Shown: positions 1 to 6,610, numbered from the stretch's first letter. The stretch: 21,149 nt of DNA from Desulfotomaculum sp. (GCA_012961725.1 DTYU01000063.1:1-21149), one strand, 5' to 3'. A program made the numbers and translations. The notes: a model not told the origin generated them from the sequence alone.

Positions 1-1130
1 AGCCGGCTCCGGTAACGCTGTATCTGGCTCGGCGAACAGGTGCATTCCTTCTCTTGATCGCCGTAAAAGCCGCACGGGCACGGGTTGCACGCGGCGACCA
101 GCATTATCCGCGCCGGGAAGCTGACGGACGCTGCCGCCCGGGAGACCGTGATTATCCCGTCCTCCAACGGCTGGCGGAGCGCCTCGAGCGCCTCCTTGGA
201 AAACTCCGGAAACTCGTCGAGGAAGAGGACCCCATTATGGCTGAGGCTCACCTCTCCAGGGCGGGGATAGCGCCCCCCGCCGACCAGGGCCGCCGAAGAA
301 GCGGTGTGATGCGGTGAGCGGAAAGGGCGCTGCGTCACGAGAGGCCGGCCCGCCGGAAGAAGGCCGGCCAGACTGTATATCTCGGTAACCTCCAGTGCTT
401 CTTCGAAGGTCATCGCCGGAAGGATGCCGGGCAGACGCCTGGCAAGCATCGTCTTCCCTGTCCCCGGACTTCCCGAGAGCAAGATGTTGTGCCCCCCCGC
501 CGCCGCCACCTCGAGCGCCCGCTTTGCGTAAAGCTGCCCCCGTACCTCGGAGAGGTCCATCTCCGGCTCCATTTGTCCGAAAACGTTAGCCGCTTCCACC
601 CGGTAAGCAGGGATCTCCAGCTCCCCCTTGAGGAAAGACCCCAGCTCTTGGAGGCGGTTTACGGGGTAAACCTCGGCCCCTTCAACCAGCGCGGCCTCCG
701 CTGCATTCGCCGCGGAGACCACCACCGCCGTCTCCCCGTGGCGCACCGCCGCCGCCACGCTTGGGAGTACCCCGCAGACGCCCCGTACCGCGCCGTCTAA
801 GGACAACTCCCCGATATAGACGTAGTTAGCGGCGGCCGCCGGCGGCACCTGTTCCGTAGCCGCAAGAATCCCTGCTGCCAGCGCCAGGTCGTACCCCGGT
901 CCCTCCTTGCGGATATCCGCCGGCGCAAGATTCACCGTGATGCGCCTAACCGGAAACTCAAAACCGGCGTTCTTCAGCGCCGCCCGAACTCGGTCACGCG
1001 ACTCCCGGATTGCCGTATCCGGTAGACCGACTACATCAAACGCCGGCAGCCCCCCGGCTATATCCACCTCGACCTGGATGATGTAACCCTGAAGTCCATA
1101 AAGCGCAACGCTTTTCAAGATCGCGAGCAA
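1..1130 (-). CDS. comM: YifB/ComM-family Mg-chelatase-like AAA+ ATPase (3' end cut off by window edge)
   Basis: I translated this minus-strand frame by hand and it is open from 1130 to the window edge (376 residues visible of a family usually near 510). The start is TTG at 1130, eight bases after a GGAGG, giving LLAILKSVALYGLQGY, the usual YifB N-terminus. The N-terminal S5-like/Lon-like domain covers about residues 20-165. It is followed by the Mg-chelatase ChlI-type ATPase domain with Walker A GSPGTGKT at 220-227, the FRSPHHT motif, the Walker B stretch GVLFLDEFPEF, and the cysteine-rich CNPCPCGFYGD before the edge. Proteobacterial ComM is a branch-migration helicase in natural transformation; the role in Firmicutes is less clear. 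In related genomes dprA often lies downstream, which would be outside the window. It reads away from the plus-strand DUF4198 gene. Identity of family is secure; function is inferred. Confidence 0.93.
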   Translation of the reverse strand, partial: MLAILKSVALYGLQGYIIQVEVDIAGGLPAFDVVGLPDTAIRESRDRVRAALKNAGFEFPVRRITVNLAPADIRKEGPGYDLALAAGILAATEQVPPAAAANYVYIGELSLDGAVRGVCGVLPSVAAAVRHGETAVVVSAANAAEAALVEGAEVYPVNRLQELGSFLKGELEIPAYRVEAANVFGQMEPEMDLSEVRGQLYAKRALEVAAAGGHNILLSGSPGTGKTMLARRLPGILPAMTFEEALEVTEIYSLAGLLPAGRPLVTQRPFRSPHHTASSAALVGGGRYPRPGEVSLSHNGVLFLDEFPEFSKEALEALRQPLEDGIITVSRAAASVSFPARIMLVAACNPCPCGFYGDQEKECTCSPSQIQRYRSR

Positions 1131-1195
1131 CTCTTTTGCCTCCGGGGATAGTTTCCCGCGTAAATTCGCCGCGAGCAGCGCGGATTCCTTCTACG

Positions 1196-1218
1196 GAAAC
1201 GGATCTACCGCCAAGACG
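1196..1218 (+). repeat. Short dispersed repeat, copy 1 (GAAACGGATCTACCGCCAAG core)
   Basis: This 23-base stretch matches 3523-3545 at 21 of 23 positions in the same orientation. It lies in the 233-base gap upstream of the comM start. Similar phrases ending in gccaagacgccaag occur widely in bacterial intergenic DNA (recollection, not checked). No ORF overlaps it convincingly. Confidence 0.5.
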
Positions 1219-1251
1219 CCAAGAAGAAGGGAACCCGGCAGAAAGAGACAA

Positions 1252-1281
1252 TTGACTATGGTGTCCCTGAAATCTGATAAT
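1252..1281 (+). promoter_or_regulatory. Candidate sigma-A promoter for the DUF4198 gene
   Basis: TTGACT (1252-1257), an 18-base spacer and GATAAT (1276-1281) match the -35/-10 consensus at five of six positions each. It lies about 80 bases upstream of the 1364 start. It overlaps the first unit of the repeat doublet at 1257-1310, so the repeat itself may supply the promoter. Call rests on consensus match only. Confidence 0.35.
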
Positions 1282-1310
1282 TTAGTATGGTGTCCCCGAA
1301 ATTTTTGTGG
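1257..1310 (+). repeat. TTTAGTATGGTGTCCC repeat, locus A (tandem doublet, first unit truncated)
   Basis: Two units sit in tandem with a 29-base period. The first (1257-1273) reads TATGGTGTCCCTGAAAT. The second (from 1277) has ATAATTTAGTATGG followed by TGTCCCCGAAATTTTTGTGG. The same unit occurs at 9891-9919 and twice at 12659-12720. Locus A and the last locus share the doublet arrangement and the same trailing TTTTGTGG. No transposase gene accompanies it. Confidence 0.75.
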
Positions 1311-1363
1311 TATCATCTTGGAAAAACCGAAGAAGACAGCTTACTTTAACAGGAGGTAATCCG

Positions 1364-2119
1364 ATGGCAGTTTTACTTAAGGCGGTCCAAGGACACGAAA
1401 TATGGATACTTCCGGAAGCCGGCCACGGCCACCGGGGGCACGAGCTCGGCCTGCGGATTTTTTACGGCCACGCCATGCACCCCGACGGGCGGGCGGATCC
1501 GAGCCGGCTGAAGGCGTGGGCGGTTGACCCCGGCGGGGATACCCTGCGACTTCCGGTGGAAGAAGGCCGCGATGATTGCCGCGTCATCCGCCTGCTTCCA
1601 GAACGGGAAGGGCTCTGGGCGATAGTAGCGGAAAACGATGTCGGACCCTTTGTCCTGACAAAGGGCGGCCTCTACAAGCCCGGCACGCGCAAGGATTACC
1701 CTGAAGCACGTGAAGCAGTATACTATTACCAGTATGCGAAGACCTATCTTAAGGTGGGGCACTTTTGCGCCCCGTGCGGTGACCTTGTAAAGCAGGCGGA
1801 CGTCAGTTTTCTCGGCAATGAGCTCGAAATCGTCCTGCCGCCCCAAGACTACCGCCTGGACAATAAGGTCGAAATCCAGGTGCGCTACCGGGGCGCGCCG
1901 CTGCCGCAGGCTGTGCTCTGTGCCGCCTGGAGCCTTTCAGATAAGCGCGACTGGCCGGTCCGCACCGTTACCGACGCCGCAGGCAGGGCGCACGTCACTC
2001 TCTCGGCGCCCGGTCACTGGCTCTTTTACGTCCGCCATGCAGACGACGGCCGCGGTGTTCCAGGAGAGTATGAGCGGCGTGTGATGAGTGCAACTTTCAG
2101 CCTGTATGGAGTCCGGTAA
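1364..2119 (+). CDS. DUF4198 (NikM-like) domain protein, no signal peptide
   Basis: 251 residues from ATG 1364, chosen because AGGAGGT lies immediately upstream at good spacing; an in-frame start at 1307 lacks a ribosome binding site. The N-terminus GHEIWILPE resembles the H-E-x-W opening of DUF4198 proteins, a family with members in nickel/cobalt uptake (NikM-like, COG5266). Histidines cluster in the first 40 residues (GHEIW, GHGHRGHE, YGHAMH) and a CAPC pair sits near residue 140, both plausible for metal binding. The C-terminal third looks like a beta-sandwich with the ending GHWLFYVRHADD. Family members are normally secreted or lipid-anchored, but no hydrophobic leader or lipobox is present here. 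It stands alone on the plus strand between two minus-strand genes and has its own terminator. Family assignment is probable; substrate and location are unknown. Confidence 0.72.
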   Translation: MAVLLKAVQGHEIWILPEAGHGHRGHELGLRIFYGHAMHPDGRADPSRLKAWAVDPGGDTLRLPVEEGRDDCRVIRLLPEREGLWAIVAENDVGPFVLTKGGLYKPGTRKDYPEAREAVYYYQYAKTYLKVGHFCAPCGDLVKQADVSFLGNELEIVLPPQDYRLDNKVEIQVRYRGAPLPQAVLCAAWSLSDKRDWPVRTVTDAAGRAHVTLSAPGHWLFYVRHADDGRGVPGEYERRVMSATFSLYGVR

Positions 2120-2142
2120 GTTTTGCGCCGAAAAAGGACGTG

Positions 2143-2176
2143 AGGCCCCGAAGCGGGGCCCCTTCTTTGGAATAAA
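2143..2176 (+). terminator. Rho-independent terminator after the DUF4198 gene, possibly bidirectional
   Basis: A seven-base-pair GC stem (2144-2150 with 2154-2160, GGCCCCG/CGGGGCC) with a three-base AAG loop begins about 24 bases after the stop codon and is followed by ccttcttt. Read on the minus strand, the same stem is followed by a T run a few bases on, so it could also stop transcripts of the convergent DUF3243 gene. Confidence 0.7.
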
Positions 2177-2191
2177 ACCTTTTTGGTAACT

Positions 2192-2443
2192 CTAGTGAAC
2201 CAGTTTTGAGCCGATGCGCAGCATAAGACCGGCCAGGGTACGCTTTTCCTCCGCCGTCGCGGTGTGCCACATCTCTCTCATCAGAGCCTCCTCCGGCGAA
2301 TCGGGCCTTACGAACTTGGCCAGTACATCGCCCAAATGGATAATACCATCGACGATCTGCTCGTCGGAGAGCCCGGCCCTTTTCCCTTCCTGGATCTTAG
2401 CCGCCAGGTCCCTGGGGAAATTCTCGAGCGTAATCGGTTCCAT
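2192..2443 (-). CDS. DUF3243 domain protein (YmfJ-like)
   Basis: 83 residues, all-helical in appearance, matching the DUF3243 family (Bacillus subtilis YmfJ is about this length). Family-like features are the N-terminal ...KIQEGKRAGLSDEQI segment, the central HLGDVLAKFVRPDSPEE, and LMREMWHTATAEEKRTLAGLMLRI near the C-terminus. The start is ATG at 2443, seven bases after AGGGGGGTG. The biochemical role of the family is not established. It lies downstream of selC on the same strand and converges on the DUF4198 gene. No dedicated promoter is obvious, so it may be read through from selC or from the trmD operon. Confidence 0.85.
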   Translation of the reverse strand: MEPITLENFPRDLAAKIQEGKRAGLSDEQIVDGIIHLGDVLAKFVRPDSPEEALMREMWHTATAEEKRTLAGLMLRIGSKLVH

Positions 2444-2500
2444 TTGCCTTCACCCCCCTGTAACTTTGAGGTGAGTTTTCCCGGTTAAGGTAAATTTTAT

Positions 2501-2524
2501 TCCCGGTTATCGACCGAACCGGGA
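2501..2524 (-). terminator. Stem-loop between selC and the DUF3243 gene, candidate attenuator/terminator
   Basis: An eight-base-pair perfect stem (TCCCGGTT 2501-2508 with AACCGGGA 2517-2524) has an eight-base loop. On the minus strand it is followed by ataaaattta, a weak U-tract, so termination would be partial at best. It lies about 57 bases past the selC 3' end and 57 before the DUF3243 start. Confidence 0.35.
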
Positions 2525-2580
2525 GCGCTTTTAATCGGGTTTTTCCGGGCTGGTATAAATTTACAAACTAAGGAGATTTC

Positions 2581-2678
2581 TGGCGGGAGTGCGTGGGAAT
2601 CGAACCCACCACGGGCTTGCTTTTCGCCCGCCGGCTGGTTTTGAAGACCAGGAGGCCCACCAGGACCCGTCCACCCCC
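2581..2678 (-). tRNA. selC: tRNA-Sec (anticodon UCA), selenocysteine tRNA
   Basis: The minus strand folds into a 98-base tRNA with encoded CCA. The anticodon arm is CTGGT-CTTCAAA-ACCAG, giving anticodon TCA, which reads UGA. Features typical of tRNA-Sec are the long D stem of six pairs (GGGTCC with GGGCCT) with a short TGGT loop, a long variable arm (CGGGC...GCCCG), a G discriminator, a T arm GTGGG-TTCGATT-CCCAC, and an extended acceptor stem. The acceptor has seven pairs including one G-U, but the eighth position is a G-G mismatch where bacterial tRNA-Sec normally pairs. It has its own consensus promoter at 2700-2728. No selA, selB or selD gene lies within the window. Confidence 0.93.
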
Positions 2679-2699
2679 TTAAGTTCTTCTCAAACCCTG

Positions 2700-2728
2700 A
2701 TTATAACGAAGACTGGGTGCAGTGTCAA
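2700..2728 (-). promoter_or_regulatory. Consensus sigma-A promoter of selC
   Basis: On the minus strand TTGACA (2728-2723), exactly 17 bases, then TATAAT (2705-2700): a perfect match to the consensus in both hexamers and spacing. The predicted transcript would start some 14 bases before the tRNA 5' end at 2678. The -35 lies just past the trmD stop codon. Confidence 0.85.
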
Positions 2729-2749
2729 AGGACAACGGCCGGCCCTCCG

Positions 2750-3505
2750 TCACTCCTTTATGAGCAAACGGTCGATACGCGTCGCACACTCACGGAGGAA
2801 GCTCCTGTCTTCGTCGGTCAGCTCCGCCGTCGATAACAGCTCCGGTCGCCGCACGAGCGTGCGGATGAGCGCCTCCTCGCGCCGCCACCGTGCTATGCGG
2901 GCATGGTGGCCGCTCAAGAGCACCTCGGGTACCGCCGTGCCGCGGTACTCCCGCGGTCTGGTGTATTGAGGGTGCTCCAAAAGGCCGGTGGCAAACGAGT
3001 CGGCAGCCGGCGCCGTTTCTTCACCCAAAACCCCTGGGACTAAGCGTGAAACCGCGTCCACGACGACCATCGCCGCCAGTTCCCCGCCGGTAAGCACGAA
3101 GTCGCCGACCGAGATTTCTCCGGTGGCGGCGCTCCTGACCCGCTCGTCAACCCCCTCGTAATGGCCGCAGATGAGCACGACCCGTTTTTCTGCGGCGAGT
3201 GCTTGGGCGAGGCTTTGCGTGAAGCGTTCACCCTGAGGACAGAGCAGGATGACCGGTCCGGGTTTGCCTCCGCCCGCCTCGCGGACAGCCTCAAGCGCCC
3301 TGAAAATCGGTTCCGGCTCCATTACCATTCCGGCGCCGCCGCCGAACGGGGCGTCGTCAACCGTACGGTGCCTGTTTTGGGAGAAATCACGGATGTTTAT
3401 CAGGTTGATGGCGATGATACCTTTATCTATCGCCCGTTTCAAAATGCTGGTCGAAAATGGTCCCGCAAACATCGCCGGAAACAGAGTCAGGATATCAAAA
3501 ACCAT
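2750..3505 (-). CDS. trmD: tRNA (guanine37-N1)-methyltransferase TrmD
   Basis: 251 residues, the normal length. TrmD methylates N1 of G37 in tRNAs with G at position 36, using S-adenosylmethionine, and prevents +1 frameshifting. The N-terminus MVFDILTLFPAMF, the CGHYEGVDER motif (113-122) and SVGDFVLTGGE (132-142) form the deep trefoil-knot SAM site. R154 and D169 coincide with the catalytic Arg and Asp of the E. coli enzyme. The C-terminal domain carries YTRPREYRG and LLSGHHARIARWR. ATG at 3505 follows AAGGAG at eight bases. It is the last protein gene of the ffh-rpsP operon. The gene usually next in line, rplS, is missing here. A 101-base gap with a short repeat separates it from rimM. Confidence 0.97.
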   Translation of the reverse strand: MVFDILTLFPAMFAGPFSTSILKRAIDKGIIAINLINIRDFSQNRHRTVDDAPFGGGAGMVMEPEPIFRALEAVREAGGGKPGPVILLCPQGERFTQSLAQALAAEKRVVLICGHYEGVDERVRSAATGEISVGDFVLTGGELAAMVVVDAVSRLVPGVLGEETAPAADSFATGLLEHPQYTRPREYRGTAVPEVLLSGHHARIARWRREEALIRTLVRRPELLSTAELTDEDRSFLRECATRIDRLLIKE

Positions 3506-3522
3506 TTCTTTTGCTCCTTATA

Positions 3523-3545
3523 GAAACGAATCTACCGCCAAAACG
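3523..3545 (+). repeat. Short dispersed repeat, copy 2 (GAAACGAATCTACCGCCAAA core)
   Basis: Matches 1196-1218 at 21 of 23 positions in the same orientation. It lies inside the translation operon, in the gap between rimM and trmD, and ends next to the trmD ribosome binding site. Confidence 0.5.
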
Positions 3546-3606
3546 GCGACTGTTTATAGAGATCGTTTGAAGATCCGTCTTTCCGCCCGGGGCCCGTTCC
3601 AGACGC

Positions 3607-4116
3607 CTAAGTTAATCCTTCCGGAAGCCGTACCAGCATCTTTCCGCTGTCAACGTCGATCTCCCGAACCACCTCTTTGATTGCCGGAATGAGGATCTCT
3701 TTGCCGTTCGGTGAAGTTACGCTGTAAACATCGTTGGCCCCGGTCTTAAGGACGGCACCAACCTTACCGATCAGGGCCCCTTCTTCTGACCATACCTCAA
3801 GCCCGACGATCTCGAAGACATAAAGGTGCCCCGGCGGAAGAGGGACTGTTTCTGCGCGGGGTACCTTGATGGCAGCGCCACGGAGTTTTTCGGCACTCTT
3901 GATATCATCGACACCGGCTAGTTTGAGCAGGATAAAGCGCTTATGCAAGCCCGCGCTCTCCACAGGGTAAACCTGTATCTCTTTTCCCGTAAAGACCCGG
4001 ACCTTCTGCATTTTCAAGAAGCGTTCCGGGAAATCGGTCAGGGGAAGAACGCGAACGGCCCCCCGGTGTCCGTGGGGGGCCACAATCTCCCCGACAGTAA
4101 TATAGTCTAAGGTCAT
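3607..4116 (-). CDS. rimM: 16S rRNA processing/ribosome maturation factor RimM
   Basis: 169 residues, typical for RimM, which binds ribosomal protein uS19 and assists maturation of the 30S head. The N-terminal RimM barrel starts YITVGEIVAPHGHRGAVRV and contains PLTDFPERF. The C-terminal PRC-like barrel shows LYVFEIVGLEVW, GKVGAVLKTGANDVY and the ending KEILIPAIKEVVREID. ATG at 4116 lies four bases beyond the ylqD stop, with AAGGGAG and a nearer GAGG upstream, so it is probably translationally coupled to ylqD. Position between ylqD and trmD matches the Bacillus order. Confidence 0.96.
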   Translation of the reverse strand: MTLDYITVGEIVAPHGHRGAVRVLPLTDFPERFLKMQKVRVFTGKEIQVYPVESAGLHKRFILLKLAGVDDIKSAEKLRGAAIKVPRAETVPLPPGHLYVFEIVGLEVWSEEGALIGKVGAVLKTGANDVYSVTSPNGKEILIPAIKEVVREIDVDSGKMLVRLPEGLT

Positions 4117-4120
4117 GACC

Positions 4121-4525
4121 TCAGCCCTGCTCCCTTATGGCCACAATCCTTCCTTCCTCGACCACAATCTCCACCGCGCCCAACCGTGTTATTTCATCAC
4201 CTATCCCTATCTCTACCAGGCTTTCGGCCCGCCCCTGGATGATCTCTGCGCCGGGGGGCAGATGCTTGACGTTTTCGAACTGCTGCCTGAGCCGCTCCTT
4301 GTTTGCTGCCTTTTCGCGACGATTCTTTTCTATCTTGTCGGCTTCCGCTTGCGAGAGGCGCCTCTTCTTATCGGCGTCCAATCGTTTCGCCTGAAACTCA
4401 AGCCGCTGCACCTCGCGCTCGGCCTCTTCGATCGCTGCTGCTAATCTCTTAAGCAAGGCCTGTTTATAGCTTTCGGTCACCCTCACCTTCACGATTACCG
4501 GCCGGGTGACAGTGATCCGGTTCAT
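4121..4525 (-). CDS. ylqD: YlqD family protein
   Basis: 134 residues, close to the family's usual length. The first 15 residues (MNRITVTRPVIVKVR) form a short beta segment. Residues about 17-90 are a highly charged coiled coil (KRLAAAIEEAEREVQRLEF and onward). A small C-terminal domain ends in VGIGDEITRLG-like and VEIVVEEGRIVAI stretches. The function is unknown. In Bacillus the gene has the same place between khpA (ylqC) and rimM, which supports the name and suggests a role linked to ribosome or RNA biology. ATG at 4525 is six bases after GGAG. Confidence 0.9.
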   Translation of the reverse strand: MNRITVTRPVIVKVRVTESYKQALLKRLAAAIEEAEREVQRLEFQAKRLDADKKRRLSQAEADKIEKNRREKAANKERLRQQFENVKHLPPGAEIIQGRAESLVEIGIGDEITRLGAVEIVVEEGRIVAIREQG

Positions 4526-4540
4526 ATCCCTCTCCGGTCT

Positions 4541-4768
4541 CTACAGGATTTCGACCACTATTTTTTTCCGGGAATGTGCCGCCGCCGCTTTTACCACCTG
4601 TCGGATCGCCCGGGCGATCCGGCCGTGTTTACCGATCACCTTTCCTACATCCTCTGCGGCGACCCGCAACTCGATAACGATCGATTTCTCCTTTTCGGTC
4701 AGTTTGACTTCGACCGCTTCGGGTTTATCCACCAGGGCTTTGGCCAGAATCTCTACAAGTTCCTTCAT
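4541..4768 (-). CDS. khpA: KH-domain RNA-binding protein KhpA
   Basis: 75 residues making a single KH domain. The GxxG loop is GKHG at residues 46-49 within VGKVIGKHGRIARAIR, preceded by the beta strand SIVIELRVA and followed by VVKAAAAHSRKKIVVEIL. KhpA (YlqC) binds RNA, in some Gram-positives together with KhpB/Jag, and affects cell division and small-RNA networks. ATG at 4768 follows GGGAGG at nine bases. It sits 15 bases upstream of ylqD and 38 downstream of rpsP, so it is co-transcribed. Confidence 0.95.
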   Translation of the reverse strand: MKELVEILAKALVDKPEAVEVKLTEKEKSIVIELRVAAEDVGKVIGKHGRIARAIRQVVKAAAAHSRKKIVVEIL

Positions 4769-4806
4769 TAGCTTAAGCCTCCCATCAGCCTGGCCCCCCG
4801 CATCTT

Positions 4807-5049
4807 CTAAAAGATTCCTGTACGCCTAAACAAGACCCTAACCGTATTTGTCGGTTTCGCCCCCTTGGCGAGCCATTCCTTAGCTCGCTCCATGTTAACC
4901 CTGACCTCGGCCGGGTCAGCCAACGGGTTGTAGTAGCCTATTTCTTCGATGAAGCGGCCGTCCCGCGGCGCGCGCGCATCCGCTACCACAATACGGTACC
5001 GCGGCTGCCTCTTCGCGCCCATTCGCTTCAGCCTTATTCGTACGGCCAA
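4807..5049 (-). CDS. rpsP: 30S ribosomal protein bS16
   Basis: 80 residues, starting AVRIRLKRMGAKRQPRYRIVVAD and containing PRDGRFIEEIGYYNP, hallmark bS16 sequences; the tail PTNTVRVLFRRTGIF is also typical. The start codon is TTG at 5049, six bases after a strong GGAGGTG, unusual for such a highly expressed gene. bS16 binds 16S rRNA early in 30S assembly. A 154-base gap separates it from ffh upstream; the gap holds a dispersed repeat (5117-5142), suggesting a late insertion into the operon. Confidence 0.97.
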   Translation of the reverse strand: MAVRIRLKRMGAKRQPRYRIVVADARAPRDGRFIEEIGYYNPLADPAEVRVNMERAKEWLAKGAKPTNTVRVLFRRTGIF

Positions 5050-5116
5050 GCGTTACACCTCCTCTCTAAAGTAGTTCAAGCTTACACGGATGGACCTTTG
5101 GGGTCCGTTCGACGTT

Positions 5117-5142
5117 AGAAGTCAGGAGCCAGAATCCAGAAT
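5117..5142 (+). repeat. AGAAGTCAGGAG repeat, copy 1
   Basis: 26 bases that match the reverse complement of 20307-20332 at 23 of 26 positions. It sits in the gap between ffh and rpsP. The A/G-rich 'gaagtcaggag...cagaat' style is common as an intergenic repeat in GC-rich Clostridia (recollection). The two copies are over 15 kb apart in opposite orientation. Confidence 0.6.
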
Positions 5143-5203
5143 GATTGTTTGCGGGAATTCACCTTGACGCGACTTCCTGCCTGCTGCAGGCAAGAATCCC
5201 TTC

Positions 5204-6547
5204 TCAACAGATAAAGGGAAAGCGGCCGGGTCTTACGCCCTTCTTTAAGCCCTTTTCTATTGATGTGATCTGCCGGATCATCTTCTTCGTTTGTTCAAAC
5301 TGTTTCAGCAGCCGGTTGACGTCCTGGACCGTGCTGCCGCTGCCGCGGGCGATCCGCCGCCGGCGGCTTCCGTCGATGATCTCCGGGTGCCGCCGCTCCT
5401 GGGGGGTCATCGAGTTGATTATCGCTTCCGTCCAGAGCAGATCGCGATCGTCGAACTGTAACTCCTCCCTGAGTTTTTTCATCCCGCTAAAGCCGGGTAT
5501 CATGCTTAAGATATTCTCGAGCGGCCCCATCTTCTTGAACTGCCGGAGCTGGAGAAGAAAGTCCTCCAAGTTAAAGTCGGCGCTCTTCAGGCGTTTCTGC
5601 ATCTCTGCTGCCTGCTGGGCATCAATGGTGCTCTGCGCTTTTTCGATCAGGGTGAGGACGTCTCCCATGCCGAGGATGCGGTCGGCCATGCGGTCCGGAT
5701 GAAACGGTTCGAGCATATCAAGCTTCTCGCCTACGCCTGCGAACTTAATGGGGCACCCGGTCACCGCCCGGATGGAAAGTGCAGCGCCGCCCCGGGTATC
5801 GCCGTCGAGCTTGGTCAATACCGCTCCGTCGAGGCCGAGGCGCGCGTGAAAGCCTTCTGCAACCGTCACGGCGTCCTGACCGGTCATTGAATCGGCTACG
5901 AGGAGGATTTCGTGGGGTTTGACCGCGGCCTTTATCCCCTCGAGTTCCTGCATCAGTTCCTCGTTGATATGCAGGCGGCCAGCGGTGTCTATGATCACAC
6001 TGTCATACCCTTTTCTTGCTGCTTCTTCCGCTGCTGCAACAGAGATGGCGACCGGGTCTGTTTCCCCGGAGAAGACAGGCACCCGGATCTGCTCGCCGAG
6101 GACCTGGAGCTGCTTGACGGCCGCCGGACGGTAAACATCAGCCGCAACCAAGAGCGGCCGCCGCCCTTGCTTCTTGAGCAGCAGGCCGAGTTTTGCCGCG
6201 GTGGTCGTCTTGCCCGAGCCCTGAAGGCCGACGAGCATTATCACCGTCGGGGGTTTGGAAGAGACGTTCAGCCGCGCGTTTTCTCCGCCCATCAGGAGCG
6301 CCAACTCGTCGCGGACGATTTTGATAACCTGGTGGGCGGGATTAAGGTTGGCAAGTATCTCCTGTCCCACCGCCCGTTCCCGGATGCGCGCGATAAAATC
6401 CTTTACCACCTTGAAGTTGACGTCCGCCTCAAGCAGTGCGACCCGCACTTCTCTGAGGGCAGCCGTTACGTCTTGCTCGGTCAGTTTACCCTTGCTCTTC
6501 AGCCGTTTGAAGGTCTCCTGGAGCTTTTCTGCCAAACTGGAGAACAC
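5204..6547 (-). CDS. ffh: Signal recognition particle GTPase Ffh (SRP54)
   Basis: 447 residues. Ffh binds 4.5S/6S SRP RNA, recognises hydrophobic signal sequences and docks with FtsY for co-translational membrane targeting. The N domain has LTEQDVTAALREVRVALLEADVNF. The GTPase domain has G1 GLQGSGKT (107-114), DVYRPAA, G3 DTAGR (187-191), and G4 TKLDGD (245-250). The M domain contains MIPGFSGM and the RNA-binding RRRRIARGSG followed by VQDVNRLLKQFEQTKKM. The start is GTG at 6547 after AAGGGGG. It opens the minus-strand operon. The usual upstream partner ylxM is absent, and the gene is divergent from an aminotransferase. Confidence 0.97.
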   Translation of the reverse strand: MFSSLAEKLQETFKRLKSKGKLTEQDVTAALREVRVALLEADVNFKVVKDFIARIRERAVGQEILANLNPAHQVIKIVRDELALLMGGENARLNVSSKPPTVIMLVGLQGSGKTTTAAKLGLLLKKQGRRPLLVAADVYRPAAVKQLQVLGEQIRVPVFSGETDPVAISVAAAEEAARKGYDSVIIDTAGRLHINEELMQELEGIKAAVKPHEILLVADSMTGQDAVTVAEGFHARLGLDGAVLTKLDGDTRGGAALSIRAVTGCPIKFAGVGEKLDMLEPFHPDRMADRILGMGDVLTLIEKAQSTIDAQQAAEMQKRLKSADFNLEDFLLQLRQFKKMGPLENILSMIPGFSGMKKLREELQFDDRDLLWTEAIINSMTPQERRHPEIIDGSRRRRIARGSGSTVQDVNRLLKQFEQTKKMIRQITSIEKGLKKGVRPGRFPFIC

Positions 6548-6610
6548 AGCTTTCCCCCTTGCGGTTCTGCGATGATGAAGCCGCAGAGATGTTATAATGG
6601 ATACAGCTTG

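Noticed and set aside
1036..1251. Minus-strand ATG-initiated frame suggesting comM is broken
   Set aside because: The real comM frame is uninterrupted from TTG 1130 to the window edge; this frame is merely out of phase.
5092..5106. GGACC/GGTCC hairpin in the rpsP leader as a possible autoregulatory element
   Set aside because: Only five base pairs with competing pairings; no support for a known S16 leader structure.
6594..6599. TATAAT on the plus strand as a promoter for the aminotransferase
   Set aside because: No acceptable -35 hexamer at 16-18 bases upstream; the strand-opposite TTGACA-18-TAAAAT for ffh is far better.
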